This document shows positions 1-9,311 of a stretch of DNA of 64,000 nt, in pieces (within the stretch, counting starts at the first letter, position 1; each line of letters begins with the position of its first letter). Source of the DNA: Chitinophagaceae bacterium (lineage in GTDB: Bacteria; Bacteroidota; Bacteroidia; Chitinophagales; Chitinophagaceae). Location of the stretch: assembly GCA_019638595.1 (NCBI GenBank), contig JAHBTJ010000018.1:100831-164830 (forward strand), given 5' to 3'. The position numbers and the translations under genes were made by a program. The notes below the pieces were generated by a model. The model did not search any database and was not told the origin of the DNA. It saw only the letters and a program-made list of their open reading frames with translations.

Positions 1-330
1 AACAATTGTTTCTTTAAGGCTTTGAACATACGCCTCTAAAGTAACGTCAATTACCGCCCGCCCGTCTACCGGTATTTCCCGGGAAGTGTAGCCGACAGAT
101 GAAAAGATCAAAACTTCCGCTCCATCCCGAAGAGCGATCGTATATTCTCCCGCTTTCCCGGTTGCAACACCTGCTGTCGTTCCCTTCACAATAATGTTCA
201 CGCCGGGGATCGGTTTTCCACTTTCAAGCTCCGTTACTTTGCCGGAGACGGTTTTTTGCTGTGCATAGCTGCTACTCCAGGCAAACAGGCATAGCACTAA
301 AAAATAGCTAAAACGTGTTAAATTTTCCAT
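1..330 (-). CDS. SusC/RagA-type TonB-linked outer membrane receptor, N-terminal part (cut by window edge)
   Basis: The gene starts at an ATG at 328-330 and reads leftwards off the window, giving about 110 residues without a stop. The first 23 or so residues form a signal peptide (ENLTRFSYFLVLCLFAWSSS, ending near AYAQ). After it comes a carboxypeptidase-D regulatory-like beta-sandwich with the usual VSGKVTE, PIPGVNIIVKGT and GYTSREI landmarks. In Bacteroidota this arrangement is typical of SusC-like nutrient receptors; the plug and barrel would lie outside the window. It lies 46 bp downstream of a sugar epimerase gene on the same strand, so it is probably part of that sugar-uptake operon. A non-SusC protein with the same N-terminal domain is possible but less likely. 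Confidence 0.8.
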   Translation of the reverse strand, partial: MENLTRFSYFLVLCLFAWSSSYAQQKTVSGKVTELESGKPIPGVNIIVKGTTAGVATGKAGEYTIALRDGAEVLIFSSVGYTSREIPVDGRAVIDVTLEAYVQSLKETIV

Positions 331-376
331 TGTAGTGGTTTTGGTTTTATTTTAGTAGAGTAATAATTTTTATCGG

Positions 377-1222
377 TTATTTGATCAGCAGATCGCCGAG
401 CGTGCTTTCTAAAAAGCGCAGGCTCCGTTCCGCTTCATCTATCTTTCCGCATTCCACGCTTAGAAATATCTCTCTGTCAACCGGCTCCATGATTTCAATT
501 ACTTTCTCCCAGTCAACCACGCCTTCACCGCAGGCACAGCCTACCGGAGTTCCGGTAACCTTTCCTCTTTCATTTTCACTATGCTGCATACTTATATCTT
601 TTGCATGGATATGTAACACATGATCTCTTACCTGCATAAGCCCTTCATAGGGATCTTCTACACCGGCGAGATAAGAATTGCCGGTATCCCAGTTAACGCC
701 GATCCAGGGAGATTTTACCAGGTTGACAATACGCATCAAGCCTTCGGCAGTGCTGGTATAAACACCATGAGGTTCAATGCAGATATATACCTTGTGCCTT
801 TGAGCAGCCAGGTTGGCCTTTGTGAGCGTGTATTTCATCACTTCATGAGCAAAATGATCATCCATCCAGTCGGGCTTTATCATTTCATCGGTATTTACAA
901 AGGGGGCTTTCAGGGCATCTGCCAGGACAATCGCCCTTGTCAGGCGGCTTACTGCAGCTTCGGGCTTCATCAGGGGGCTATGCCCGCTGAGACTGCTAAC
1001 GGTAATGCCATAGCGATCGCAGGTCTCTTTCATCAGCAATGTATCCTCTTCCATTGAAAATGAATGAAAATATCCTACTTCACTCAGCAATTCCCACCCG
1101 GTATGCACCATGGGTTCAATGTAGCGGTAGCCGAGGTCTGCCGCCTGCCTCACACCTGCTTCAAACCCCATATCGGCGCTGCGGCAATACTCCATGTTAA
1201 GTGTAATTCTGAATTTCGCCAT
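377..1222 (-). CDS. Sugar phosphate isomerase/epimerase, AP-endonuclease-2-like TIM barrel
   Basis: A 281-residue cytosolic protein without a signal peptide. The sequence follows the xylose-isomerase-like TIM barrel: an N-terminal strand (RITLNMEYC), then candidate metal ligands in order, E in CIEPHG (about residue 149), D in NWDTGN (about 179), H in HIHAKD (about 205) and E in SVECG (about 255). Members of this family (IolE, IolI, ketose 3-epimerases) interconvert or dehydrate keto sugars at a divalent metal. It is separated by 2 bp from the upstream MFS permease stop, so transport and isomerisation are probably co-expressed. The substrate cannot be told from sequence. Confidence 0.85.
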   Translation of the reverse strand: MAKFRITLNMEYCRSADMGFEAGVRQAADLGYRYIEPMVHTGWELLSEVGYFHSFSMEEDTLLMKETCDRYGITVSSLSGHSPLMKPEAAVSRLTRAIVLADALKAPFVNTDEMIKPDWMDDHFAHEVMKYTLTKANLAAQRHKVYICIEPHGVYTSTAEGLMRIVNLVKSPWIGVNWDTGNSYLAGVEDPYEGLMQVRDHVLHIHAKDISMQHSENERGKVTGTPVGCACGEGVVDWEKVIEIMEPVDREIFLSVECGKIDEAERSLRFLESTLGDLLIK

Positions 1223-1224
1223 TG

Positions 1225-2466
1225 TTATTTTTTTAGTGATGATATTTTAAATGAGGGCATCTTTTTTTGGGATCGTATTTTCAGTATGCTAAAAGCTACG
1301 ATCAGCACCGCGGGGATCACAGATATAAAAAGCAACGTGCGGGCGCCGGCAGCAAGTTTCACCTGCCCGGTAGATAAACTGTTTTCCGTTGCAGCCATGA
1401 ATGTGATCTGGTGATCATACAACTGGCCAAAATATGGCAATACAAGAGCCGTTGACAGCAGTCCTGCGCCCCCCATTAACGACAACCCAAGCGGCCCCGT
1501 TTTGGGCAACTTCTCCGATACGAACCCGATCATTGTGGGCCAGAAAAAGCAAATACCTATTGCAAAAACTCCTGCTGCGGCGAACGTAACATAACCTTCC
1601 GCAGACCCCAGCCAGTATAATCCAAAGAAAGAAAAGATAGCAGAGAACAATAACAATCCTGTAGGAGACAGTCTTTGCAGGATAAACCCTGCATTTGCCC
1701 GGCCCACTGTCATGATCCCGTTAATGAAAACCAATAATAATATGGAAGGGACGCCAACCGCAGAGAGCAGTTCAACGATCCATTGATTCGTGCCAAGTTC
1801 CGTAGCGGCCGTAAGGAACATGCAAAACAGCATAAAAATAAAAAGTGGCCGCAAACATTCCCTTATCATTTCCCTGTTCGAAACGCCCATTGAAACACGC
1901 TCGGACTTAGGAAACCGCTGCTTCAGGAACATTGCTCCATACAAAATAGTAGGAGGCAGCATTACCGCCATCTGTATTTTCCAGCCGAAATCCAGCAATG
2001 TCAGCAGGTAAGCCAGCACGCCACCGATCACTATCCCTGCGGGAAACCATATATGCCAGGCGTTGATCTTTCTCGTTTTGTCGGTAGTATACATACTGCT
2101 GACCATTGCATAGCTGGCTGATTCAACGAAACCATTTCCCAAGCCCACGAAGAGGGTTGATACAAAGAGTGACCAGTAGCCCGTAGCATATATGGTAAGA
2201 ATAATTCCGGCGATATGGCCGATAAATGCCAGCATATACATTTTCCCCAATCCTATCACATCACACAAAAATCCGCCGGCAAACATAGCAGCCGTAAATC
2301 CCCAGAATGCCGCGGAAGCTATTTCGCCAATCGCTTTTGAGGTGAGCCCGAACGCTTCTCCCAAGGGACCCATAAGATTTGCCCTGATAGCAAAAGTGAG
2401 CGCTGTAACAACGAGGGCAAGGCTACATGCATTGAAAAGCCGCCTTTTGTTGATAGCTGTTTCCAT
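1225..2466 (-). CDS. MFS sugar permease
   Basis: The protein has 413 residues when read from the Met at 2464-2466. A longer frame begins at 2505 but adds a polar, non-conserved stretch, so the shorter start is preferred. About twelve hydrophobic segments are visible; the first two are rich in Gly/Ala/Phe (NACSLALVV, AAFWGFTAAMF) and the linker after TM2 has GGFLCDVIGLGK, the MFS A-motif position. Residues in TM4-5 (FVGLGNGFVESASYA) resemble FucP/NarK-type sugar transporters. It is followed by the epimerase gene after 2 bp. The likely role is inner-membrane uptake of a monosaccharide released by the neighbouring secreted enzymes. Confidence 0.85.
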   Translation of the reverse strand: METAINKRRLFNACSLALVVTALTFAIRANLMGPLGEAFGLTSKAIGEIASAAFWGFTAAMFAGGFLCDVIGLGKMYMLAFIGHIAGIILTIYATGYWSLFVSTLFVGLGNGFVESASYAMVSSMYTTDKTRKINAWHIWFPAGIVIGGVLAYLLTLLDFGWKIQMAVMLPPTILYGAMFLKQRFPKSERVSMGVSNREMIRECLRPLFIFMLFCMFLTAATELGTNQWIVELLSAVGVPSILLLVFINGIMTVGRANAGFILQRLSPTGLLLFSAIFSFFGLYWLGSAEGYVTFAAAGVFAIGICFFWPTMIGFVSEKLPKTGPLGLSLMGGAGLLSTALVLPYFGQLYDHQITFMAATENSLSTGQVKLAAGARTLLFISVIPAVLIVAFSILKIRSQKKMPSFKISSLKK

Positions 2467-2586
2467 ATATCGTATAGTATTACTTCCGTTATCCGGATAA
2501 CACAATACTATTTCAAAAAAAAGCTATAACTGTTCATTTAATTTCAGTGAAGAAATTTACACAAAAGGAAGACAGATGCGAAGCTA

Positions 2587-3600
2587 TCAGTTTTTTAAAT
2601 GAAGATAACGGTAAGCCGTGGGGGAACACCCGTATTGCTTCCTGAATACCGTTGAGAAATACTGGCTGCTTGTAAAACCACACTCATAACAAATTTCATT
2701 AATGCCCTTGGCATGCTGGCCGGCCAGTAGATTTGCTGCCGTTTTCAGCCGCACATGCGTGAGATAATTCATAGGTGTCATATTAGTCAATTGCCTGAAG
2801 TAATGCACAAAACGGGTAACCTTCAGGCCACAATACCCGGCCATGCGCTCCAGCGTCCAGGGTTCAAAATAGCTGTTGCCCAGGTCTTTAATAAAGATCT
2901 GTACTGTTCTGCTGCTGTTCACTAAACTCTCGTCCCATTGAAAAGGGCCATTCCTGAAAAATTCAAGAAAATGCATCAGCAGCTCATTAATATAAATGGC
3001 AATCCAGGATTCTTTCTCTCCCGATCTGTCATAGGTAATCACGTTACCAATTTTTTGAAAGCACTTCCTGATCTCCTGGTTGGTTTTCCAGATGGGTTGT
3101 TCGTTCTGACGTAACATCCCGGTAAGTTCATTGAGGTCTTTTTCTGTAAGGGTTATCCACGAGGGCCACTTCCATTCCTGGTGAGGGCAGCGTACGCCCA
3201 CATCCAGTATAACCCAATACAACTTACCTATCCCGATATAAGGGTCACCCAGCTTATGCGGTTGCCAGGGTCGTGTAATGGTAACCTCGTTGGGATGAAT
3301 AATATACTGATCATTCTCGAGAGAGAATGGCATGGCGCCTGTTTCAAGAAAGGTGATCTCTATCCCCTCATTTCTATGCCAGTTCAGTCCCCAGTCCTGT
3401 TGAAAGGTAGCATCCCAATAACCAACACTGCTTACACAGGGTAATACCCCGCTTTCCATTTTGTAAGTTGCCGGGTAGTTCGAACGCGCCCACGCTTCAA
3501 GCGTTACTTTTCCTTTTTTCCAGGCTGCCACAAGTGGCTTGCAGGTATCGGAATAATATGTTTTATTCAGTTCCTGGTAAGATGGCCTGATACTTATCAT
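2587..3600 (-). CDS. AraC family transcriptional regulator
   Basis: A 337-residue protein. The N-terminal two thirds look like a cupin-type sensor (ITFLETGAMPFSL, then VTITRPWQPHKLGDP), which in AraC proteins binds sugar. The last 100 or so residues form the double helix-turn-helix: LERMAGYCGLKVTRFVHYFRQ, MNYLTHVRLKTAANLL, and the diagnostic C-terminal stretch ICYECGFTSSQYFSTVFRK with GCSPTAYR. It precedes the MFS/epimerase/SusC genes on the same strand with an 80-120 bp gap, so it probably controls them in response to their sugar. Confidence 0.9.
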   Translation of the reverse strand: MISIRPSYQELNKTYYSDTCKPLVAAWKKGKVTLEAWARSNYPATYKMESGVLPCVSSVGYWDATFQQDWGLNWHRNEGIEITFLETGAMPFSLENDQYIIHPNEVTITRPWQPHKLGDPYIGIGKLYWVILDVGVRCPHQEWKWPSWITLTEKDLNELTGMLRQNEQPIWKTNQEIRKCFQKIGNVITYDRSGEKESWIAIYINELLMHFLEFFRNGPFQWDESLVNSSRTVQIFIKDLGNSYFEPWTLERMAGYCGLKVTRFVHYFRQLTNMTPMNYLTHVRLKTAANLLAGQHAKGINEICYECGFTSSQYFSTVFRKQYGCSPTAYRYLHLKN

Positions 3601-3672
3601 CTCAATAAATTATATGGCATGCAATAGCTATAAAGATAAATTAAATTTATCTCTAAGCAAATTGAAAGCAGC

Positions 3673-3917
3673 TCATTCTTTATCAGCGGCCCAGGTGCGC
3701 AACATCACTATGGCTTTTGCCAGCACACCGGCGCTGCCCCTGAAATCACCGCTTCCCCGGGGCTTCCCGTCAACACTGCCAGCAAACGTTCTGCCATCAG
3801 CCTGACCGTATCCAGTTTTTTGTCGGCAAGGATTTCCTGTGCAAGCCGGCGGTTGCCTTGAGCGGCAGCCGTTCCTGCATACACAAAAACAATAATAATA
3901 AGTAATCTGTATTTCAT
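3673..3917 (-). pseudogene. Secreted protein remnant, frameshifted
   Basis: An ATG at 3917 opens a signal peptide (MKYRLLIIIVFVYAGTAAAQ) followed by LAQEILADKKLDTVRLMAERLLA, which resembles the start of Bacteroidota secreted glycan-active enzymes. The frame then continues with unconvincing sequence and stops at 3708. A shift by one base at about residue 57 gives a better continuation, GDFRGSAGVLAKAIVMLRTW, ending at a stop at 3673-3675. I read this as an internally deleted and frameshifted gene: an N-terminal piece joined to a C-terminal piece. The parent family is not identified. The alternative is a real 69-residue secreted peptide. Confidence 0.4.
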
Positions 3918-3959
3918 CGTTAATGCAATTTTTCAGATAGTCTTTATGTTTTGCGGCAA

Positions 3960-4192
3960 TTACCAGACTTTTATCCGCTGTTTTCCGTTTTGCAGTATTT
4001 CAAAAGGCCCGGGTGAAGGATTAGCGGGGTTTCTTTTTTTGCGTTTATTTCTGCATCGCCACCGCGTGGCGGGTTAATTTGTTCCCGGTATATACCGGCG
4101 TGTACCGTTATAATATCACCCGGCATTGCCATAGCGGCTGCCGCTCCAATGGTTTTAAAGGGTTTTGAAGTATCAGAAAAATTAAAAGATTA
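3960..4192 (-). pseudogene. Right-handed beta-helix (DUF1565-like) enzyme remnant
   Basis: One minus-strand frame reads SDTSKPFKTIGAAAAMAMPG and then DIITVHAGIYREQINPPRGG. This matches the N-terminal hallmark of secreted parallel beta-helix polysaccharide lyases/hydrolases (K-P-F-x-T-I, P-G-D, H-x-G-x-Y-R-E, P-x-R-G-G). There is no start codon or signal peptide before it: an in-frame stop lies just upstream. The frame dies at 3971, while another frame gives a plausible enzyme C-terminus, GPFEILQNGKQRIKVW, with its stop at 3960-3962. About 80 codons remain of a family that usually has 400-800, so most of the gene has been lost. Confidence 0.6.
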
Positions 4193-4235
4193 TAAAGCTT
4201 CATATTAAATTCTTTATTGGATGATGCTGAAAAAC

Positions 4236-6596
4236 CTAAGATTTTATTCTTACCTCAATGGTTTGTCCTGCTTTTACAGCAACTTTCCGCCACTGCAGAA
4301 AGTCCGTATATCCCAATGGAATTTTTGCTTTTTTTGATGTTTCCGAAAAAATGGAAACCTCCGCGTCAAATACGGTTGGATTTTTAATGGATAGTATCAT
4401 CTGCTTTTTACCCTTTTGCTTCTTAACTTCTACCTGGTCAAATACAAATATTTCATTCTTGTCGGTTTGTATATAAATCCCAGGCAACTCCAGGTTCATC
4501 AGCATACCATTTAATTCTGTCCATCCGTTAGAGCCGTTGTATAATTTCCCAATTACTCCATATCCTTCAGCGTCGGACGTTTGTATACGTTCCATAGAGC
4601 TTCCCCATTTGGTACCTCTTGTATTATCCCTTACGCCCGCCGATACCGTGGCACGGCCCGGAAGCTCCACCTGTTCCGTATGCGCGTTAACGATATCACG
4701 GAGCAGTTGTGCATACTTTACATCGCCCGTTGCCCTGAATAGTTTAAACAAATAGTCGCCGGAGGAAGTACATATTCCTGGCGCCGCATGCTTGTTTTGC
4801 GTACTGGCCCAAATGCCACCCGTTGTATGCGCATCAAAAGAATGCAAATCGGAGCCGGGCGGAAACTCGTAGTTATAGGAAATAGTCCAGGTAGCGCCCA
4901 GTGCAGCCTGAACTTTCGCTTTAGCGAGCCACGCTGCATCATTGGTAGCCCAATACAAGGCCATAAACGATTCCAGCAGACCAAATGCAGATTCCGAATC
5001 TGCATCCTGGCTGATATCCCCACAATTACCACCAGTGAGCCCCAGTGTTTCGGTAAAACGGTGATAGTAGCTTTTTCCTATTGCCTGTGCACAGTCCAGC
5101 AATGCAGGTTCATTAAAATATTTAGCTGCCAGCGCTAATGCCGTCGGAGCAACAGATGCAGCGGTAGAATTATATATAAGCAGTTCCCCTGATTCAGGAT
5201 CAACAAACTGTCCAAGATCGTCATTTTTTTTCCAGGTATCTGCAAAAGCCCATGCGAGCTTTTTGGCTGCTTCTTCCCATGCAGGTTTTATTTCGCTGCC
5301 GCGGTTCAATGCTTTGTACAGCATAAATTGTTTGCAGAACCACAGCAATGCATCCGCATTTTTACGCACCATGGCCGATGAAACGATGTGCGGGTATTTT
5401 GCTTTCAGTTCATCAGGTAAGCCTTTCTCTGCCACCCTGGTTTTTCCATTATCAATCATTCCATAGAAATACCCGCTACGCCCCTGCATATTATTTACTA
5501 CAAAATCAAAGGTATTGGCCACTCGCTTTAAATGAAGCGAATCGTTCAGCCATAGCATAGGGTACGTGTTCATTAAACCGCCGATCCAGCCCAGTTGAAA
5601 GCGGGTAAAACTGTTTTCAGGAAAATAAATGGAAGCAAACGGACCGTTGTGAAAACGGTTCTTTTCTACCTGCTGTTTGGTGTACTCAAATATCGTGCTC
5701 ATAGGCGCTACATAATATTGCGGCGTTTCACCCAGCAATGCTTTTCGTTTGTTCATCCAGGTTTCCAGGAAAGCAGGAATATTTTCTGCGGGGAAAGCAT
5801 ATACATATAACCGCATCGTAAGCTCCTCTCCTTTTTTCCAATGATGCGCTTTGTCGCGGCTTGTGCTGTAGTCGCCAAACCCCGCTACATATTCTCTTAC
5901 CCCCGGAGCGGTTACCGAGAAACTTGCTTTACTTCGATCGTCATTTTCTTCTACTATCAAACCTGAAATACCCAGCTTTGTTTTTGGTTCCGACAAAACA
6001 ATAAAGCCCTGTTGTTTTGTTTTTGAAAAAAAGCTCATCGCAGGTGTAGATGTGCTCCAGGTGAGTAACTCTATCTTAGATAATTCATTTTTATTTAAAG
6101 CCAGCCGGGGGTTATCCGAAAAAGTAAGCGGCAGATGCTTATTGAAATACATAGAGGCGGGATAGGGTGGCATATAACCGCCTTTGAGTACCGGGAAACG
6201 ATTGCCATTGTACACCACGCCGGGAATCAATACGTAGTTATCTGTGCTCCAGCCAGGGAAATTAAAATGAACGACCGCTGCTGCACTGCTTTCCGTACCT
6301 TCTTCCAGTGTAAAATTTACCTGCAATTGTAAGGCTCCATCCTGCATTTGCTGCAGGGCGCTGATAGCATAGCTCCATACTGCCGAGTCTGTTTGTAGCC
6401 GGCCTCCTCCAGACGTGGAAACCGGAATGATCCACTTTTGCTTTACTTTGTTCCCATTATATTTCCATACTTCAAATGAGGCTGTTCCGCTTAAAGCTTT
6501 AAGCGTATTGTTCAGCATCGCGTTGTAATCCTGCGCAGTCAGTGACATGCTCATTAGCAAAAGAAAAATTCCCGGTATGCATTTTTTAATTGTCAT
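4236..6596 (-). CDS. Large secreted protein, alpha/alpha-toroid glycosidase-like, family not recognised
   Basis: The protein has 786 residues from the Met at 6594-6596; the preceding in-frame Met at 6617 adds seven residues before a good signal peptide (TIKKCIPGIFLLLMSMSLTA, cut after AQ). Residues about 25-300 are beta-rich. Residues about 310-690 are helical, with repeated aromatic/Gly patterns (LLWFCKQFMLYKAL, SESAFGLLESFMALYWAT, GGIWASTQNKHAAPGICTSSGDYLFKLF) typical of six-hairpin glycosidases. The C-terminus is a beta-domain. Candidate catalytic acids cannot be assigned with confidence; DADSES and E-rich loops near residue 540 deserve attention. It is the most promoter-distal gene of a run of three big secreted proteins. 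The predicted role is periplasmic or surface glycan cleavage. Confidence 0.6.
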   Translation of the reverse strand: MTIKKCIPGIFLLLMSMSLTAQDYNAMLNNTLKALSGTASFEVWKYNGNKVKQKWIIPVSTSGGGRLQTDSAVWSYAISALQQMQDGALQLQVNFTLEEGTESSAAAVVHFNFPGWSTDNYVLIPGVVYNGNRFPVLKGGYMPPYPASMYFNKHLPLTFSDNPRLALNKNELSKIELLTWSTSTPAMSFFSKTKQQGFIVLSEPKTKLGISGLIVEENDDRSKASFSVTAPGVREYVAGFGDYSTSRDKAHHWKKGEELTMRLYVYAFPAENIPAFLETWMNKRKALLGETPQYYVAPMSTIFEYTKQQVEKNRFHNGPFASIYFPENSFTRFQLGWIGGLMNTYPMLWLNDSLHLKRVANTFDFVVNNMQGRSGYFYGMIDNGKTRVAEKGLPDELKAKYPHIVSSAMVRKNADALLWFCKQFMLYKALNRGSEIKPAWEEAAKKLAWAFADTWKKNDDLGQFVDPESGELLIYNSTAASVAPTALALAAKYFNEPALLDCAQAIGKSYYHRFTETLGLTGGNCGDISQDADSESAFGLLESFMALYWATNDAAWLAKAKVQAALGATWTISYNYEFPPGSDLHSFDAHTTGGIWASTQNKHAAPGICTSSGDYLFKLFRATGDVKYAQLLRDIVNAHTEQVELPGRATVSAGVRDNTRGTKWGSSMERIQTSDAEGYGVIGKLYNGSNGWTELNGMLMNLELPGIYIQTDKNEIFVFDQVEVKKQKGKKQMILSIKNPTVFDAEVSIFSETSKKAKIPLGYTDFLQWRKVAVKAGQTIEVRIKS

Positions 6597-6639
6597 ACAT
6601 CTTCCCCGTTTTGTCAACCATGCTTCATGGTTATTTTCT

Positions 6640-8925
6640 TCAATACCCCTCGGCCCGCCTGAGCGTTACCGGGTTTGCTTTGCTGCCATTGATCATTTCA
6701 TATAATATCCATGTATTAGCATCCATCGCCTGCAGCCGCCAGCTCCTTGCGGGATCCATAAGCTGCATTTTTATACGCCGCGGGAAGGCATTGGCGGCGC
6801 GGGCATCTTCCCAGGTGCGGATCACACTGAAAATGGCTTCTTTCTGTGGGCAGCTTTCCACATCCTTTTGGTTTAAATACAGGCTGTAGGTTGTTCCAAA
6901 GCCAACGGAAATGGCCTGTATATGCTCATATTGTTCCGCTGTAGAGCCTGCTTTAACAGGGAAATTGCCACCCATTCCTATCGGGAAAAAGTTTGAATAT
7001 GTTACATCGCGCAGGTCTTTGCCCTGGCTGGTGGAGCTCCCCCACTCTCTTGTGTCAGCATCGTACAAATTCTTTCCACCGCCTACATTCCATATACTTT
7101 GATAATGCCAGGAGCCCTCAGACAAAGTAGCCCCGGTAAAACGGATATAAGGAACGCCTAATTCCTTAGCGCGCTCAAACATTTTACGAAAAAACCGTTT
7201 GGTGGAATAATAACCATGCCCGTTATTGAATAAGAATTCCTGCCCGTCAAAATCATAATAAGCTAACCCGTTTATGTGACATACCTCCGCGTAATACTTT
7301 GCGATCTCATCCTGCAACTGCATATTCGGAATAACACCATCATACCCATAATTAATGGTAACCTGCAGCTTATAGATCGTATCGCCGGCATGGTGGCCGG
7401 AAGGAGTCGTTTTCCAATAGCCGCGTTTTACATTCAGCAAGCGGTAAGGCGGCTGATCGGAGACACCTAAATAGTGAATCAATTCTTTACCTATTTTAAC
7501 CATATTTAAATTTTGGGCATGCCCTTCCCAGCTTCCTATTTCTTCCAGGTATGCAGGATCATTCACGATAATGATCGTATCTGAAGGGCTTATGTCTTTT
7601 ACCAGCAGGCGTTTTTGCTGATAACATAAGCTATCGCTCGGAACAGGGCTGGCATCTTTGGTTCCCGGAGCCAGGGCGTTGGTAATAGGCGTTCGGCCAA
7701 TGGTAATACCACTGCCGGCGGCCAATTGAGAAAAGGCTTTATGCGACAAATTACCGGAGCTCATTTTTATCGGCTTTTTCTCAAAATCTTTTCCGTCAAT
7801 ATACCCTTCGTTTCCCCTGTCGGGCCGCAAAAAACCCTGGTCGTATAAGCTGATCGTTTTAAATCCTAACCTGCTGGTGTAAGCAATAATACTGTCATAC
7901 AAGCCGCCGCTGGTAATAGCATCCGGAACATATGCGGCCGGGTCCTTCACCCATTTGCCATTGATGGTTGGATAAGGCAGGCCTTCTGCCAGCACGATAC
8001 CCCTGATAACATTCATCAAAGCAATGCTGTCGGGACTTCCCCATAACGCGATGCCTGAGCCTATATAATCAACACCCGGCAATGGCTGCACTTCAAGATG
8101 GTTGGGCGTGTTAGCAGCCATATTGGGTATTAACGAAAAATATACTTCCCTTTTAACAGACCTGTTTCTTGAATGATAGGAAATGAAAATTCTTCCTTTA
8201 TTATCTACCTGCGCGGCATTGCCATACATAATGCGGTACCAGGGCTCTTTGTGCGCATAGAACGCCACATCGCTTATACCATCGCCACCCAGCGTAAAAA
8301 CCTGCCCTTCATGCAGGGAATCAGGTAAGGGAAAACGTTTTGCATCCGGAGTATGAATAATATATTGAAATGGCGCCGCATCACCCACTGTGGTAGACAG
8401 CCCGCCCAACGTATTATCGTCAAGGGCAAGCATGCCAATAGCATAGTTTACCGCTTCACTGGTATCCCGTGCCACACCAATAATTTCCCCTAAAAGATTC
8501 GTGATACTGGTATAATAAGACCCCCACTGTATACCCTCAATTTCATTGCGGTTGGTAAGCGATTGCAGGGTCAGCTTAAAATATTTTGCTTTTGCTTCAA
8601 TTAAAACCTTTGCCACAGACCCATTGGCATACTGTAATGTAAATATGCCTGTGCTCTTTGCGTAAGTGGCTTTTTGCGGCTCGTAATATTTTTTGTTATT
8701 GCCGTTATACAAACTTAACAATGGCGATGGCTTATCTGTAGGACTGAACTCCCGGCCGGGCGTCCTGGTGATGTCCTTCATACTGGTGATATAGCCTTTC
8801 TGGCTAATGCGTATCTTGAAATAACTGGTTTTAAAATCCCATTGTGCGCAAAGATGCAAGGTTGTTAGTACCAACAATCCGGAAAGCAGCATTCCTTTTA
8901 AATAGCTTCGATTCATTTTATACAT
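6640..8925 (-). CDS. Secreted TIM-barrel-like glycoside hydrolase of unknown family (paralogue 1)
   Basis: A 761-residue protein starting at 8925, or at the Met three codons on. It has a signal peptide (GMLLSGLLVLTTLHLCAQ). The N-terminal 300 residues are beta-rich; a barrel-like part follows from about residue 310 (GLPYPTINGKWVKD, LGFKTISLYDQGF). An inserted beta-domain (IIIVNDPAYLEE, then VKIGKELIHYLGV) lies before LQDEIAKYYAEVCHINGLAY and YDFDGQEFLF. The YDFDGQE strand end looks like a catalytic-nucleophile position as in GH13/31/36-type barrels. The domain order and several blocks are shared with the gene at 9312-11717. The substrate is unknown; the neighbours suggest a deoxysugar- or uronate-containing polysaccharide. 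Confidence 0.6.
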   Translation of the reverse strand: MYKMNRSYLKGMLLSGLLVLTTLHLCAQWDFKTSYFKIRISQKGYITSMKDITRTPGREFSPTDKPSPLLSLYNGNNKKYYEPQKATYAKSTGIFTLQYANGSVAKVLIEAKAKYFKLTLQSLTNRNEIEGIQWGSYYTSITNLLGEIIGVARDTSEAVNYAIGMLALDDNTLGGLSTTVGDAAPFQYIIHTPDAKRFPLPDSLHEGQVFTLGGDGISDVAFYAHKEPWYRIMYGNAAQVDNKGRIFISYHSRNRSVKREVYFSLIPNMAANTPNHLEVQPLPGVDYIGSGIALWGSPDSIALMNVIRGIVLAEGLPYPTINGKWVKDPAAYVPDAITSGGLYDSIIAYTSRLGFKTISLYDQGFLRPDRGNEGYIDGKDFEKKPIKMSSGNLSHKAFSQLAAGSGITIGRTPITNALAPGTKDASPVPSDSLCYQQKRLLVKDISPSDTIIIVNDPAYLEEIGSWEGHAQNLNMVKIGKELIHYLGVSDQPPYRLLNVKRGYWKTTPSGHHAGDTIYKLQVTINYGYDGVIPNMQLQDEIAKYYAEVCHINGLAYYDFDGQEFLFNNGHGYYSTKRFFRKMFERAKELGVPYIRFTGATLSEGSWHYQSIWNVGGGKNLYDADTREWGSSTSQGKDLRDVTYSNFFPIGMGGNFPVKAGSTAEQYEHIQAISVGFGTTYSLYLNQKDVESCPQKEAIFSVIRTWEDARAANAFPRRIKMQLMDPARSWRLQAMDANTWILYEMINGSKANPVTLRRAEGY

Positions 8926-9061
8926 TTATCTTTTTACCTGTAAATAAAGATTCAAAAAAGTAACAGGAGGTACAACAGTAATATTGACAAAGGCCAATAC
9001 TTTTTTTGCAATAGCCGTCTTATTCCATACTGTTATAAGATCTGTTTTTTGTTACACTTTG

Positions 9062-9205
9062 TTATTTAAAGTACTTGCGAATCCGCTGGTTGGATAAAAG
9101 AATACCTGCTATTATGATAAATGTTTTGTTCTTTTTTTTCACACCCCATAGAAGCATAACTAAGGCAACAAACACTATAGCAAATAGTAAAAAAGAGAAA
9201 TACAT
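9062..9205 (-). CDS. Possible small membrane protein (47 residues)
   Basis: In the 386-bp gap between two large secreted-enzyme genes there is a minus-strand frame from the ATG at 9203-9205 to the TAA at 9062-9064. The product starts with a strong hydrophobic segment (MYFSFLLFAIVFVALVMLLW), then a basic turn (KKKNK), then a second hydrophobic stretch and a basic tail (RIRKYFK). This is a credible one- or two-helix membrane peptide. No strong ribosome binding site is visible, which is normal in Bacteroidota. It could equally be a chance frame in AT-rich DNA. Nothing else in the gap (8926-9311) is recognisable. Confidence 0.3.
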   Translation of the reverse strand: MYFSFLLFAIVFVALVMLLWGVKKKNKTFIIIAGILLSNQRIRKYFK

Positions 9206-9311
9206 ATAATGAAATATTTATGATTCGCTAAATCACCATGGCAGCATAAACACAACAGGTAAATTGATTTACCCTGGTGTGTTTTTTGCAATACGTCCCT
9301 GCTGGTGCATC

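Noticed and set aside
3776-3795. GCAAACGTT word resembling the LacI-type site
   Set aside because: It is only a half-match, lies inside a pseudogene and not near a promoter.
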